From the NCBI GenBank assembly GCA_934401725.1, contig CAKRSS010000079.1:1-6894 (forward strand): a stretch of DNA of 6,894 nucleotides, in the 5' to 3' direction. Numbering within the stretch: the stretch's first letter is position 1; each line of letters opens with the position of its first letter. The position numbers and the translations under genes were made by a program. The stretch is from an uncultured Eubacteriales bacterium. GTDB taxonomy: Bacteria > Bacillota > Clostridia > Oscillospirales > CAG-272. Positions 1-5,875 of this stretch are shown here, piece after piece. Below the pieces are notes generated by a model. It ran no database searches. It worked only from the letters and a program-made list of their open reading frames with translations, and was not told where the DNA came from.

Positions 1-18
1 TTTGGGGCGACTCTTTTG

Positions 19-101
19 GTTCTTTTCTGCTCGCGGCAGAAAAGAACACTTCTCCACCGTCGGTGGCCTCCACGGCGAGCGCCTGCCAAGGCCAAAGAAC
101 T
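19..101 (-). repeat. Intergenic repeat, single left copy (copy D)
   Basis: Read on the minus strand, this stretch begins AGTTCTTTGGCCTTGGCAGG, continues through a core containing GACGGTGGAGAAGTGT, and ends in a perfect 12-bp inverted repeat (GTTCTTTTCTGC at 19-30, GCAGAAAAGAAC at 36-47, 5-nt spacer). It matches the three tandem copies at 6589-6863, above all the third, which has the same terminal hairpin. It lies just 3' of the hprK terminator and runs in the same sense as hprK. No open frame here looks like a real protein. It is a dispersed intergenic element of unknown function. Confidence 0.8.
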
Positions 102-116
102 ATTTTTTTCACCCAA

Positions 117-150
117 AGAGCCCCCGCAGAATTGTGTCTGCGGGGGCTCT
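117..150 (-). terminator. Intrinsic terminator of hprK
   Basis: A perfect 14-bp stem (117-130 pairs with 137-150) with a 6-nt loop starts 2 nt beyond the hprK stop codon. The stem is GC-rich, with five consecutive C:G pairs. On the minus strand the stem runs straight into only a short T run (CTCTTT) before GGGTG, so the U-tract is weak. Stem strength and position still make termination of hprK the best reading. Confidence 0.75.
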
Positions 151-152
151 TC

Positions 153-1091
153 TCAATCATTCCGTTGCTGCGACTCGAGCTGGCTCATCAGCTTTTTGTT
201 GAACTCCTCGGCGGTGTTGTAGCCCATCTTTTTGAGACGGTTGTTCATCGCCGCGATCTCGAGAATTATCGCCAAGTTGCGCCCCGGCTTGACCGGGATG
301 GTGATGCTCGGCAGCTGAATGCCCAGAATGTCGACCTTCTCTTCGTCAAGACCCAGACGGTCGTACATCTTGCCCTGCACCCAGTGCTCGAGGTTTATTA
401 CAAGGTCGATTTTCTCAGTGTCGTTGACAGCGCCCATGCCGAAAAGACGGCGGACGTCGACAATGCCGATGCCGCGCAGCTCGACATAGTGCCGGATTAT
501 CTCGGGAGCCGAGCCCACCAGCGCTTTGGCCGACGCGCGCTTGATCTCGACGGCGTCGTCCGCTATCAGACGGTGGCCGCGCTTGACAAGCTCTATCGCC
601 GTCTCGCTCTTGCCGACGCCGCTGTCGCCGAGCAGCAGAAGTCCCTCGCCGTAAACCTCGACAAGCACGCCGTGCCGCGTAATGCGCGGCGCAAGGTGCA
701 GTCCGAGCGATGCGATGAGAGATGCCATCAGCGCGCTCGTCTTTTCCTTCGAGCACAGCAGCGGTACGCCGAATTCCTTGGCGCACACCGCAAATTCATC
801 GTATACCTCAAGGTCGGTCGTGATGATGACGGCCGCGCACTTTGTCGACATAAAATTGCGTATCGAGAACGCCCGGTCGGCATCCGACAGCTCGGAAAGA
901 TACCGGTGCTCCGCCTTACCGATTATCTGTATGCGGCTCGGCTCGAACAGCTCGAAAAATCCCGCCAGCGCAAGCCCCGGTCGGTTGACCTCCGGGTTGG
1001 TGATGGGTGCGTTGCGATCCGCTACGTATATTTCCTCGAACGAAAACTCGTCGATCAGCTTGCCGAGCGGTATCGAATAGCCTGAATTCAT
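153..1091 (-). CDS. hprK: HPr kinase/phosphorylase
   Basis: A 312-residue protein of normal family length. In this family the enzyme phosphorylates Ser46 of HPr using ATP or pyrophosphate and reverses the reaction by phosphorolysis, which sets carbon catabolite repression and PTS activity in the cytoplasm. Visible features: an N-terminal regulatory domain (about 1-130); conserved H140; the P-loop GDSGVGKS at 155-162 with K161, continuing SETAIELVKRGHRLIADDAV; the family signature VELRGIGIVDVRRLFGMGAV at 203-222; and a C-terminal region with PVKPGRNLA near 266-274. All key residues appear intact. The start is backed by GGGAGGG on the minus strand (1101-1107), 9 nt before ATG. It stands alone between its own promoters and terminator, divergent from the downstream operon; neither lgt nor ptsH is adjacent. 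Confidence 0.97.
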   Translation of the reverse strand: MNSGYSIPLGKLIDEFSFEEIYVADRNAPITNPEVNRPGLALAGFFELFEPSRIQIIGKAEHRYLSELSDADRAFSIRNFMSTKCAAVIITTDLEVYDEFAVCAKEFGVPLLCSKEKTSALMASLIASLGLHLAPRITRHGVLVEVYGEGLLLLGDSGVGKSETAIELVKRGHRLIADDAVEIKRASAKALVGSAPEIIRHYVELRGIGIVDVRRLFGMGAVNDTEKIDLVINLEHWVQGKMYDRLGLDEEKVDILGIQLPSITIPVKPGRNLAIILEIAAMNNRLKKMGYNTAEEFNKKLMSQLESQQRND

Positions 1092-1119
1092 GTTTTTTCG
1101 CCCTCCCTGCGTTGTTGTT

Positions 1120-1156
1120 ACCCAACATTATACCATGAAGCAAAAATGCTTGCCAG
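1120..1156 (-). promoter_or_regulatory. Candidate proximal hprK promoter P1
   Basis: The minus strand carries TGGTATAAT, an extended -10 with the hexamer at 1127-1132. The best -35 is CTGGCA (1151-1156), 18 nt upstream and only a 4/6 match; it falls inside the hairpin at 1140-1171. Transcription would start near 1120, giving a leader of about 30 nt ahead of the hprK ribosome binding site. Confidence 0.5.
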
Positions 1157-1262
1157 CAAGAGCATTTTTGCAAAGCCGTCAATGCCGCACTCGCGCGAAG
1201 CGCGAGTAGGCGACAGCCGTGAAGGGGTGCGAAAGCACGCCTTCCTGTAGCTATTATACCAT
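1127..1262. repeat. Structured 126-bp segment bounded by a 10-bp direct repeat
   Basis: ATTATACCAT occurs at 1127-1136 and again at 1253-1262, a step of 126 bp. Between the copies are three hairpins: 1140-1171 (11-bp perfect outer stem GCAAAAATGCT/AGCATTTTTGC, with further inner pairing), 1189-1207 (8-bp perfect stem, GAA loop) and 1221-1244 (10-bp stem with one G-G mismatch, GAAA loop). ACAG (1213-1216) can also pair with CTGT (1245-1248). No open frame of interest is present. It may be an inserted mobile or REP-like element with a target duplication, or a structured leader of hprK. The ends show no obvious terminal inverted repeats. Confidence 0.6.
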
Positions 1263-1281
1263 CTTCACGTCCTTTTGTGAA
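1253..1281 (-). promoter_or_regulatory. Strong distal hprK promoter P2
   Basis: On the minus strand TTCACA (1276-1281, 5/6 match to the -35 consensus) is followed after exactly 17 nt by TATAAT (1253-1258), with TGG making it an extended -10. This is the best sigma-A-type promoter in the window. A transcript from here would carry the whole hairpin-rich segment 1137-1246 in its leader before reaching hprK. Confidence 0.7.
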
Positions 1282-1334
1282 TCCCCTACGAAAACTTTTT
1301 CCGAAAAATATGTCTGTTCATAAAATGGTCACAA

Positions 1335-1348
1335 TATAGTGGTACAAT
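1335..1348 (+). promoter_or_regulatory. Candidate operon promoter (extended -10)
   Basis: TGGTACAAT (1340-1348) is an extended -10 with hexamer TACAAT at 1343-1348. An overlapping TATAGT (1335-1340) is a second possible -10. No convincing -35 lies at normal spacing, which extended -10 promoters can tolerate. The start point would be near 1355, about 30 nt before the first ATG, followed by GGGAGGG (1371-1377) as ribosome binding site. Confidence 0.55.
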
Positions 1349-1384
1349 TAAAGAGACTATCGGAAGCCGCGGGAGGGACCGTTA

Positions 1385-2389
1385 ATGAAAAAAACAATCG
1401 CGCTGATACTTGTCGCCGTTATGGCGCTCGCTATATTCACATCCTGCTCGGAGGGGCGTCCCATAAAGGGCACGCGCGAGGAGCTGACCGTCGTCGGCAG
1501 CATCGCGGGGCACGACGTGCTCTACGAGGAGCTGCTCTGCGTCACAAAGCTCTACCGCAAGCAGCTTGAGGCAAAGTACGGCGAGGGAATATGGGACAAC
1601 GCCGACACCGCCGCCGCACACCGCGCTGAGCTCGAAGAGCTGGTGGGGCGCAACATAACGGCCAACTACGCCGTGCTCAGCCTGTGCGACGAGGTCTCCA
1701 TCGACCCGGAGAACAAGACGATACAGGATGCCGTCACGAACTATGTCAATAACTTTGTAAGCCAGCTCGGCGGACGGTCGGAGTACAAGGCCGCGCTCGC
1801 CGAGCAGGGGGTGACCGACCACTTTCTGCGCTTCACCGTCGCCGTCGACTACTGCCAGAACGAGCTGTACTACGTCTACACGCAGGACCTCGGGCTTATC
1901 GAGACGTCCGAGGACAAGATTTACGACATCATCATGTCCGGTGAGTTTGTACGGACGCTACACGTCTACATCGGCAATGACGCTGGCGACGACGTCGAGG
2001 CCAACCGCCGCCGCGCCGAGGAGGTCAAGGCCAGGCTCGACGCCGGGGAGGACATCAAAAAGCTCATCGGCAGCTCCTACAACGAGGACTTCAACCTCAC
2101 CACCACCGACGGCTACTACTTCACCCACGGCGAGATGGTCAAGGCATATGAGGACGCCGCGTTCGCACTGAACGTCGGCGGCATCAGCGACATCGTCGAG
2201 ACGGGCGACGGCTTCTATATTATACAGCGTCTCGGGCTCGATCCGCAGTACGTGCTGTCCCACCTTGCGGAGCTCGTCACGCAGTATCAGTACGCCCGGC
2301 TCAACTCATATATCGACGAGCGCCAGAGCGAGCTTACCATGGAGTACAACGACTACGGCGCCTCGCTTGACCTTACCAAAATCAGCTGA
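1385..2389 (+). CDS. Parvulin-type peptidyl-prolyl isomerase lipoprotein
   Basis: A 334-residue predicted lipoprotein. Residues 1-20 form a short signal (KK, then a hydrophobic run ALILVAVMALAI) ending in the lipobox-like FTSC, so C21 would be lipidated and the protein anchored outside the membrane. Residues about 30-165 resemble the helical SurA/PrsA-type chaperone region. Residues about 178-275 look like a PpiC rotamase domain: FVRTLHVYIG, a helix EVKARLDAGEDIKKLI, an acidic SYNEDF stretch, GYYFTHGEMVKAYEDAAFAL and VETGDGFYIIQRL. The family helps secreted proteins fold by proline isomerisation. The -3 lipobox residue is F rather than the usual L. It is the first gene of the operon, with GGGAGGG 7 nt before ATG. 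The fold call is firm; the client proteins and actual isomerase activity are not known. Confidence 0.85.
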   Translation: MKKTIALILVAVMALAIFTSCSEGRPIKGTREELTVVGSIAGHDVLYEELLCVTKLYRKQLEAKYGEGIWDNADTAAAHRAELEELVGRNITANYAVLSLCDEVSIDPENKTIQDAVTNYVNNFVSQLGGRSEYKAALAEQGVTDHFLRFTVAVDYCQNELYYVYTQDLGLIETSEDKIYDIIMSGEFVRTLHVYIGNDAGDDVEANRRRAEEVKARLDAGEDIKKLIGSSYNEDFNLTTTDGYYFTHGEMVKAYEDAAFALNVGGISDIVETGDGFYIIQRLGLDPQYVLSHLAELVTQYQYARLNSYIDERQSELTMEYNDYGASLDLTKIS

Positions 2390-2393
2390 ATCC

Positions 2394-2400
2394 AAGGAGG
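2394..2400 (+). promoter_or_regulatory. Consensus ribosome binding site
   Basis: AAGGAGG, a full Shine-Dalgarno core, lies 7 nt before the ATG at 2408 and 4 nt after the preceding stop codon. It fixes the start of the next gene and suggests strong independent initiation there. Confidence 0.9.
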
Positions 2401-2407
2401 AATTTCA

Positions 2408-3379
2408 ATGCTGTTCTTCAACAAAAGACCGCGCCGCCGCGTCCGTATGGGCGAGAGGTCGGCATCTGACCGCACGCCGAAGATTGTTATTACCGTCGTG
2501 GCAGGGAGCGTCAGTCTGATTCTTATAATCCTTTTGTCGGTGCTGCTCGGCAACAATCTGCGCGACCGTGCCGACAAGGCCGCCGACTCCACGACGCCGG
2601 AGCCGGGCCTGCGTGGGAACCACCCGGCCGTCACCAACAGCGACACGCTGCCCGCCTCGGTCTATAACGCGAACACCGTGCCCGTTATCAAGGCCGAGTA
2701 CGTAAAGCTGTCGAGCTCCGCGGGCATAAACTGGAGCGAGACCGCTACCACGCTCAAGCGGGACAACGTTCCCGCCGTCGCGCTGGTGCTGTACTACGGC
2801 GAGGGGACGGTCAATTTCTACTCCCCCGTCGCGCAGAAAATGGGCTTCCAGCCCGCTTCCACCACAAAAACCCGGCTTTATGAGGCGCTCGGCGTGCTCA
2901 AGGTCGGCGGAATTTACAGCGCGGGCTGCTTCTATGTCAACTTCCACAACGAGTCGACACCGGCGCTGATGTCGGTCTACCGCGAGTACGAGGCGGCGCT
3001 GATAAGCGAGGCCGTCGACGCCGAAATTTCGGACGTCACGCTGTTCGGCTTCGGCCTTGAGAACAGCACCGAGGCCGCGCAACTGGTCGCATCCGTCCGC
3101 CGGCTCGAGCCTGACGCCGTGCTCGGCGTCGCGCTGCCCGCGTCGCTTTACGATTCCGCGCAGCCCGACCGCATCTGCACCGCGTATGCGGGCGCTGTCG
3201 ACTATCTCGCGCTTGATCTGTCGTCTCTCGACTCCACCGCGCTTCAGAACGCGCTCGGAAGGCTCGAGGCGGTCATAAACAAGTACAACATGCGTATAAT
3301 TGTTTCGGACACCATGGAGGGCGTCGAGGATATACTTGAGGAGCGCGGCCTTTACAACTGGATGAAGGTGCCGAAATGA
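2408..3379 (+). CDS. Membrane-anchored protein, TIM-barrel-like, unknown function
   Basis: A 323-residue protein with a basic N-terminus (RPRRRVR), one transmembrane helix at about 25-48 (VITVVAGSVSLILIILLSVLL), a Ser/Thr/Pro-containing linker (about 50-85), and an extracytoplasmic domain (about 90-323). That domain alternates strands and helices in a barrel-like way: AVALVLYYGEG, GIYSAGCFYVNF, DVTLFGFGLE, AVLGVALPASLY, VDYLALDLSSL, MRIIVSD. This recalls the putative glycoside-hydrolase-like barrels of Bacillota, but I cannot point to a sure catalytic acid pair, so no activity is assigned. It follows the lipoprotein gene by 18 nt, and its stop overlaps the start of the U32 gene (ATGA), so the two are probably translationally coupled. 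Topology is N-in, C-out by the positive-inside rule. Confidence 0.7.
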   Translation: MLFFNKRPRRRVRMGERSASDRTPKIVITVVAGSVSLILIILLSVLLGNNLRDRADKAADSTTPEPGLRGNHPAVTNSDTLPASVYNANTVPVIKAEYVKLSSSAGINWSETATTLKRDNVPAVALVLYYGEGTVNFYSPVAQKMGFQPASTTKTRLYEALGVLKVGGIYSAGCFYVNFHNESTPALMSVYREYEAALISEAVDAEISDVTLFGFGLENSTEAAQLVASVRRLEPDAVLGVALPASLYDSAQPDRICTAYAGAVDYLALDLSSLDSTALQNALGRLEAVINKYNMRIIVSDTMEGVEDILEERGLYNWMKVPK

Positions 3380-4797
3380 CGGGTGAGAACGGGAACAAGA
3401 GTTTGAGCGGAAATTCTGGCGGCAACATCGGCGGCGGGAGTGAAATCAGCGACGGAAGCAAAGTCCGCGACGGAAGCAAAGCCCGCGACGGAAGCAAAGC
3501 CCGCCTCCCCGAGCTGCTGTCGCCCGCCGGAAGCCCCGAAAAGCTGCGCGCCGCCATACGCTTCGGTGCGGATGCCGTCTACGTCGGCGGCGTGCGGTTC
3601 GGAATGCGCTCGGCGTCGGCGAATTTTGACCTCGACGAGCTTGGCGAGGCCATAAATTACTGCCACGAGCGCGGACGGCGGCTGTATGTCACCGTCAACA
3701 CGCTGCCGCGCGGGGAAGAGTACCCCGAGTTGCGCCGCTACCTCGAGGCTCTGGGCGAGCTGCGACCCGACGCACTTATTGTCGCCGACCTCGGCGTCAT
3801 GAGCGAGGCGCGGAGGCTGATACCGCATATACCGATACACGTCTCGACGCAGACGAGCATAGTCAGTCCCGAGGCGGCGCTCGCCTGGGCGGCGCTGGGA
3901 GCCGAGCGGCTTGTGCTCGCGCGCGAGCTGTCGCTCGCCGAGATAAAGGAGATTACACGCCGCCTGCCCGCGGGCGTTGAGACCGAGACGTTTGTGCACG
4001 GCTCGATGTGCGTCTCCTACAGCGGGCGCTGTCTGCTCTCCAACCTCTTCACCGGGCGCGACGCCAACCGCGGTCAGTGCACGCAGCCCTGCCGCTGGAA
4101 CTACGTCCTCTACGAGGAAAAGCGCCCCGACGAGCCGCTGGAAATAGAGCAGGACAGTCACGGCAGCTACATCATGTCCTCGCGCGACATGTGCACAATA
4201 GAGCACATTCCCGAGCTAATAGAGGCGGGAATCAGCTCGTTCAAGATCGAGGGGCGCGTCAAGAGCGCCTATTATACCGCTGTTGTCACCAACGCCTACC
4301 GCCTCGCCATGGATGCCTACGCAAGGGACCCCTATGGGTACCGTTTTGACCCCGATTGGATGCGCGAGCTGGAGTCGGTGTCGCACCGCGAATACTGCAC
4401 CGGCTACTATTTCGACGACCCGACGTTAAATCCGCAGCTGTGTTCCTCGGGCGGCTACATACGCGACAAGGCCTACCTCGCGACGGTTTGCGGGTATGGC
4501 TGCCGCGCCGGAGTGCCCGGAGAAAATTCCGACGAAAATTCCTCCGGCCTGCCTGCCGGTGTGCCCGAGTCGGACAGCACGGGCGTCATGTGCCGCTTTA
4601 CGCAGCACAACAAGCTGGTCTCGGGGCAGAGAGTCGAGGTAATTTCGCCCGGGCGCGTGGGGCGCGGCTTCACCGTCGGGACGATGTACGACGCCGAGGG
4701 CAATGTCATTGAGTCGGCACCGCACCCGTCGATGTGCTTTTTTGCAGGCGTGCCGTTCTATGTTAGCCCCGGCGACATTCTGCGCGCGGGAGACTGA
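3376..4797 (+). CDS. U32-family protein (TrhP/YegQ-like)
   Basis: A 473-residue protein. The conserved core begins at residue 45 with PELLSPAGSPEKLRAAI and FGADAVYVGG. The U32 signature runs E204-x-F...G209-S-M-C212...G217-R-C219, and C235 and C239 follow (QCTQPC), giving four conserved cysteines. In relatives such as UbiU/UbiV these bind an Fe-S cluster; TrhP and RlhA members hydroxylate tRNA or rRNA. FKIEGRVKSAYY (about 279-290) and the C-terminal beta domain (QHNKLVSGQ to SPGDILR) are typical of the long form. The historical 'peptidase' label is therefore doubtful here. Two oddities: residues 1-43 are a Gly/Ser/Asn-rich extension ending in three DGSKAR-type repeats, and residues about 379-403 are a low-complexity insert. 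The ATG overlaps the previous stop; AAGGTG lies 5 nt upstream. Exact substrate unresolved. Confidence 0.9.
   Translation: MTGENGNKSLSGNSGGNIGGGSEISDGSKVRDGSKARDGSKARLPELLSPAGSPEKLRAAIRFGADAVYVGGVRFGMRSASANFDLDELGEAINYCHERGRRLYVTVNTLPRGEEYPELRRYLEALGELRPDALIVADLGVMSEARRLIPHIPIHVSTQTSIVSPEAALAWAALGAERLVLARELSLAEIKEITRRLPAGVETETFVHGSMCVSYSGRCLLSNLFTGRDANRGQCTQPCRWNYVLYEEKRPDEPLEIEQDSHGSYIMSSRDMCTIEHIPELIEAGISSFKIEGRVKSAYYTAVVTNAYRLAMDAYARDPYGYRFDPDWMRELESVSHREYCTGYYFDDPTLNPQLCSSGGYIRDKAYLATVCGYGCRAGVPGENSDENSSGLPAGVPESDSTGVMCRFTQHNKLVSGQRVEVISPGRVGRGFTVGTMYDAEGNVIESAPHPSMCFFAGVPFYVSPGDILRAGD
3451..3504 (+). repeat. Three 18-bp in-frame tandem repeats in the U32 gene
   Basis: Units GACGGAAGCAAAGYCCGC at 3451-3468, 3469-3486 and 3487-3504. 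Units 2 and 3 are identical and unit 1 differs by one base. They encode DGSKVR, DGSKAR, DGSKAR (residues 26-43), directly before the conserved U32 core. The near-identity points to recent slippage or duplication. Confidence 0.95.
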
Positions 4798-4844
4798 AGA
4801 TAAGGGACCAATATGGCAAAGGACGACCAAAGCAGTTTTTTTGC

Positions 4845-4850
4845 GGGAGG
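4845..4850 (+). promoter_or_regulatory. Ribosome binding site deciding the uppP start
   Basis: GGGAGG lies 7 nt before the ATG at 4858. An in-frame upstream ATG at 4813 has its own weaker site (AAGGGA, 4802-4807, 5 nt spacing) and would add 15 hydrophilic residues. The stronger site and the family's usual N-terminus favour 4858. Confidence 0.6.
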
Positions 4851-4857
4851 CCGTCCT

Positions 4858-5874
4858 ATGCTTATATGTTTTTTGTGGGCGATATTGCTCGGCGTCGTCG
4901 AGGGCGTCACCGAGTGGCTGCCCGTCAGCTCGACGGGGCATCTGCTGCTGCTTCAGTCGGCGTTTGACGTCGAGCTGTGCCGCGGCATGTCGCCGTCGCT
5001 TTACGCCGGGTTCTGCGAGATGTTCGACGTCGTGATACAGCTCGGCGCTATCGCAGCGGTCGCGGTGAGGTTTTTCCCGCGGCTGTGGCCGTTTGAGAGG
5101 TGCGTCGGCGCGTGTCGGGACGGACAACGGGACGAATACCGAAGCGGACAACGAACCGAATGCCGGGAAGGAACCCGGGACGGACACCGGGACGGCAGAC
5201 ATAACGGAGCTCTTCGGTGGCGTCCGGAGGCCGTGCGGCTGTGGGGGCTTTTGCTGCTCGCGAGCCTGCCCGCGGCGTTCGCGGGACTCGTGCTCGACAG
5301 ACTTCTCGAGCGCCTCACCGGACGCGACATCGACGGCTGGCTCTACACGCCCGCTGTCATCGCGGCGGCGCTTATCGTGTACGGAGTGCTTTTCATCGCG
5401 GTCGAGCTGGGAGGACGGCGGGGGCGGTGTCGCACAGGCAGTGCCGGAGGTGCTGTCAACACTGCCGGTACCGTCGACGTCGGCGCGGGAGTGGCGCTCG
5501 GCATGGGGGTGTGTCAGATGCTCGCCATTGTGCCGGGGACGTCGCGCTCGGGCGCTACTATGCTCGGAGCCATGCTCATGGGGCTGACGCGACCCGCGGC
5601 GGCGGAGTTTTCGTTTCTTATGGCTGTGCCCGCCATGGCGGGGGCGGGGCTGATAAAGGCGTGCGGATTTGTCCGGCTGGTGGCACAGAGCGGCGAGACC
5701 GTCCCCGCGGCGGCGTGGGCGGTCCTTGCCGTGGCGTCGCTGACGGCGTTTTTGGTGTCGGCGGTGACGATAAATTTTCTTACGGATTTTGTAAAGCGGC
5801 ACACGCTGATACCGTTCGGCATTTACAGGCTGGCGCTCGGCGTCGCGGTGCTGATATATTTCTGGATGGTGTAA
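4858..5874 (+). CDS. uppP: Undecaprenyl-diphosphate phosphatase
   Basis: A 338-residue integral membrane enzyme; family members are usually about 265-280. It dephosphorylates undecaprenyl pyrophosphate to regenerate the lipid carrier for peptidoglycan synthesis and gives bacitracin tolerance. Catalytic motifs are intact: EGVTEWLPVSSTGH (residues 15-28) and PGTSRSGAT (216-224), plus FDVVIQLGAI (56-65) and EFSFLMAVP (230-238). Several hydrophobic helices follow the family pattern up to the final LIYFWMV. The extra length is mainly in the loop after RLWPF, where residues 87-118 are tetrapeptide repeats of the form R-x-G/E-x. The loop at about 174-200 is also longer and Gly/Arg-rich. A longer start at 4813 (353 residues) is possible. 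The gene is preceded by the U32 gene and followed after 1 nt by the Toprim gene, so it is part of the operon. Confidence 0.95.
   Translation: MLICFLWAILLGVVEGVTEWLPVSSTGHLLLLQSAFDVELCRGMSPSLYAGFCEMFDVVIQLGAIAAVAVRFFPRLWPFERCVGACRDGQRDEYRSGQRTECREGTRDGHRDGRHNGALRWRPEAVRLWGLLLLASLPAAFAGLVLDRLLERLTGRDIDGWLYTPAVIAAALIVYGVLFIAVELGGRRGRCRTGSAGGAVNTAGTVDVGAGVALGMGVCQMLAIVPGTSRSGATMLGAMLMGLTRPAAAEFSFLMAVPAMAGAGLIKACGFVRLVAQSGETVPAAAWAVLAVASLTAFLVSAVTINFLTDFVKRHTLIPFGIYRLALGVAVLIYFWMV
5116..5211 (+). repeat. Degenerate 12-bp tandem repeat inside uppP
   Basis: Eight consecutive 12-bp units in phase with the codons encode RDGQ, RDEY, RSGQ, RTEC, REGT, RDGH, RDGR and HNGA (residues 87-118). The usual unit is CGGGACGGACAN; the last unit is the most decayed. 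It fills a loop between membrane segments of UppP and keeps the frame. The region is neither hydrophobic nor conserved in the family. Confidence 0.9.
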
Positions 5875-5875
5875 A

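Noticed and set aside
63..1085. Long plus-strand open frame opposite hprK
   Set aside because: It is the antisense shadow of hprK in GC-rich DNA. The product has no recognisable motif and no ribosome binding site, while hprK has all family motifs.
1137..1252. Known riboswitch or T-box upstream of hprK
   Set aside because: I could not match the hairpins to any riboswitch consensus I know, and no terminator/antiterminator pair with a T run was seen.
4813..4857. Extra 15 codons at the start of uppP
   Set aside because: An ATG and a fair ribosome binding site exist, but the residues are hydrophilic and outside the family pattern; the site before 4858 is stronger. Kept as an alternative only.
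5093..5215. Frameshift or sequencing error in uppP
   Set aside because: The odd stretch is a clean period-12 repeat in phase with the codons, and the conserved sequence resumes in the same frame.
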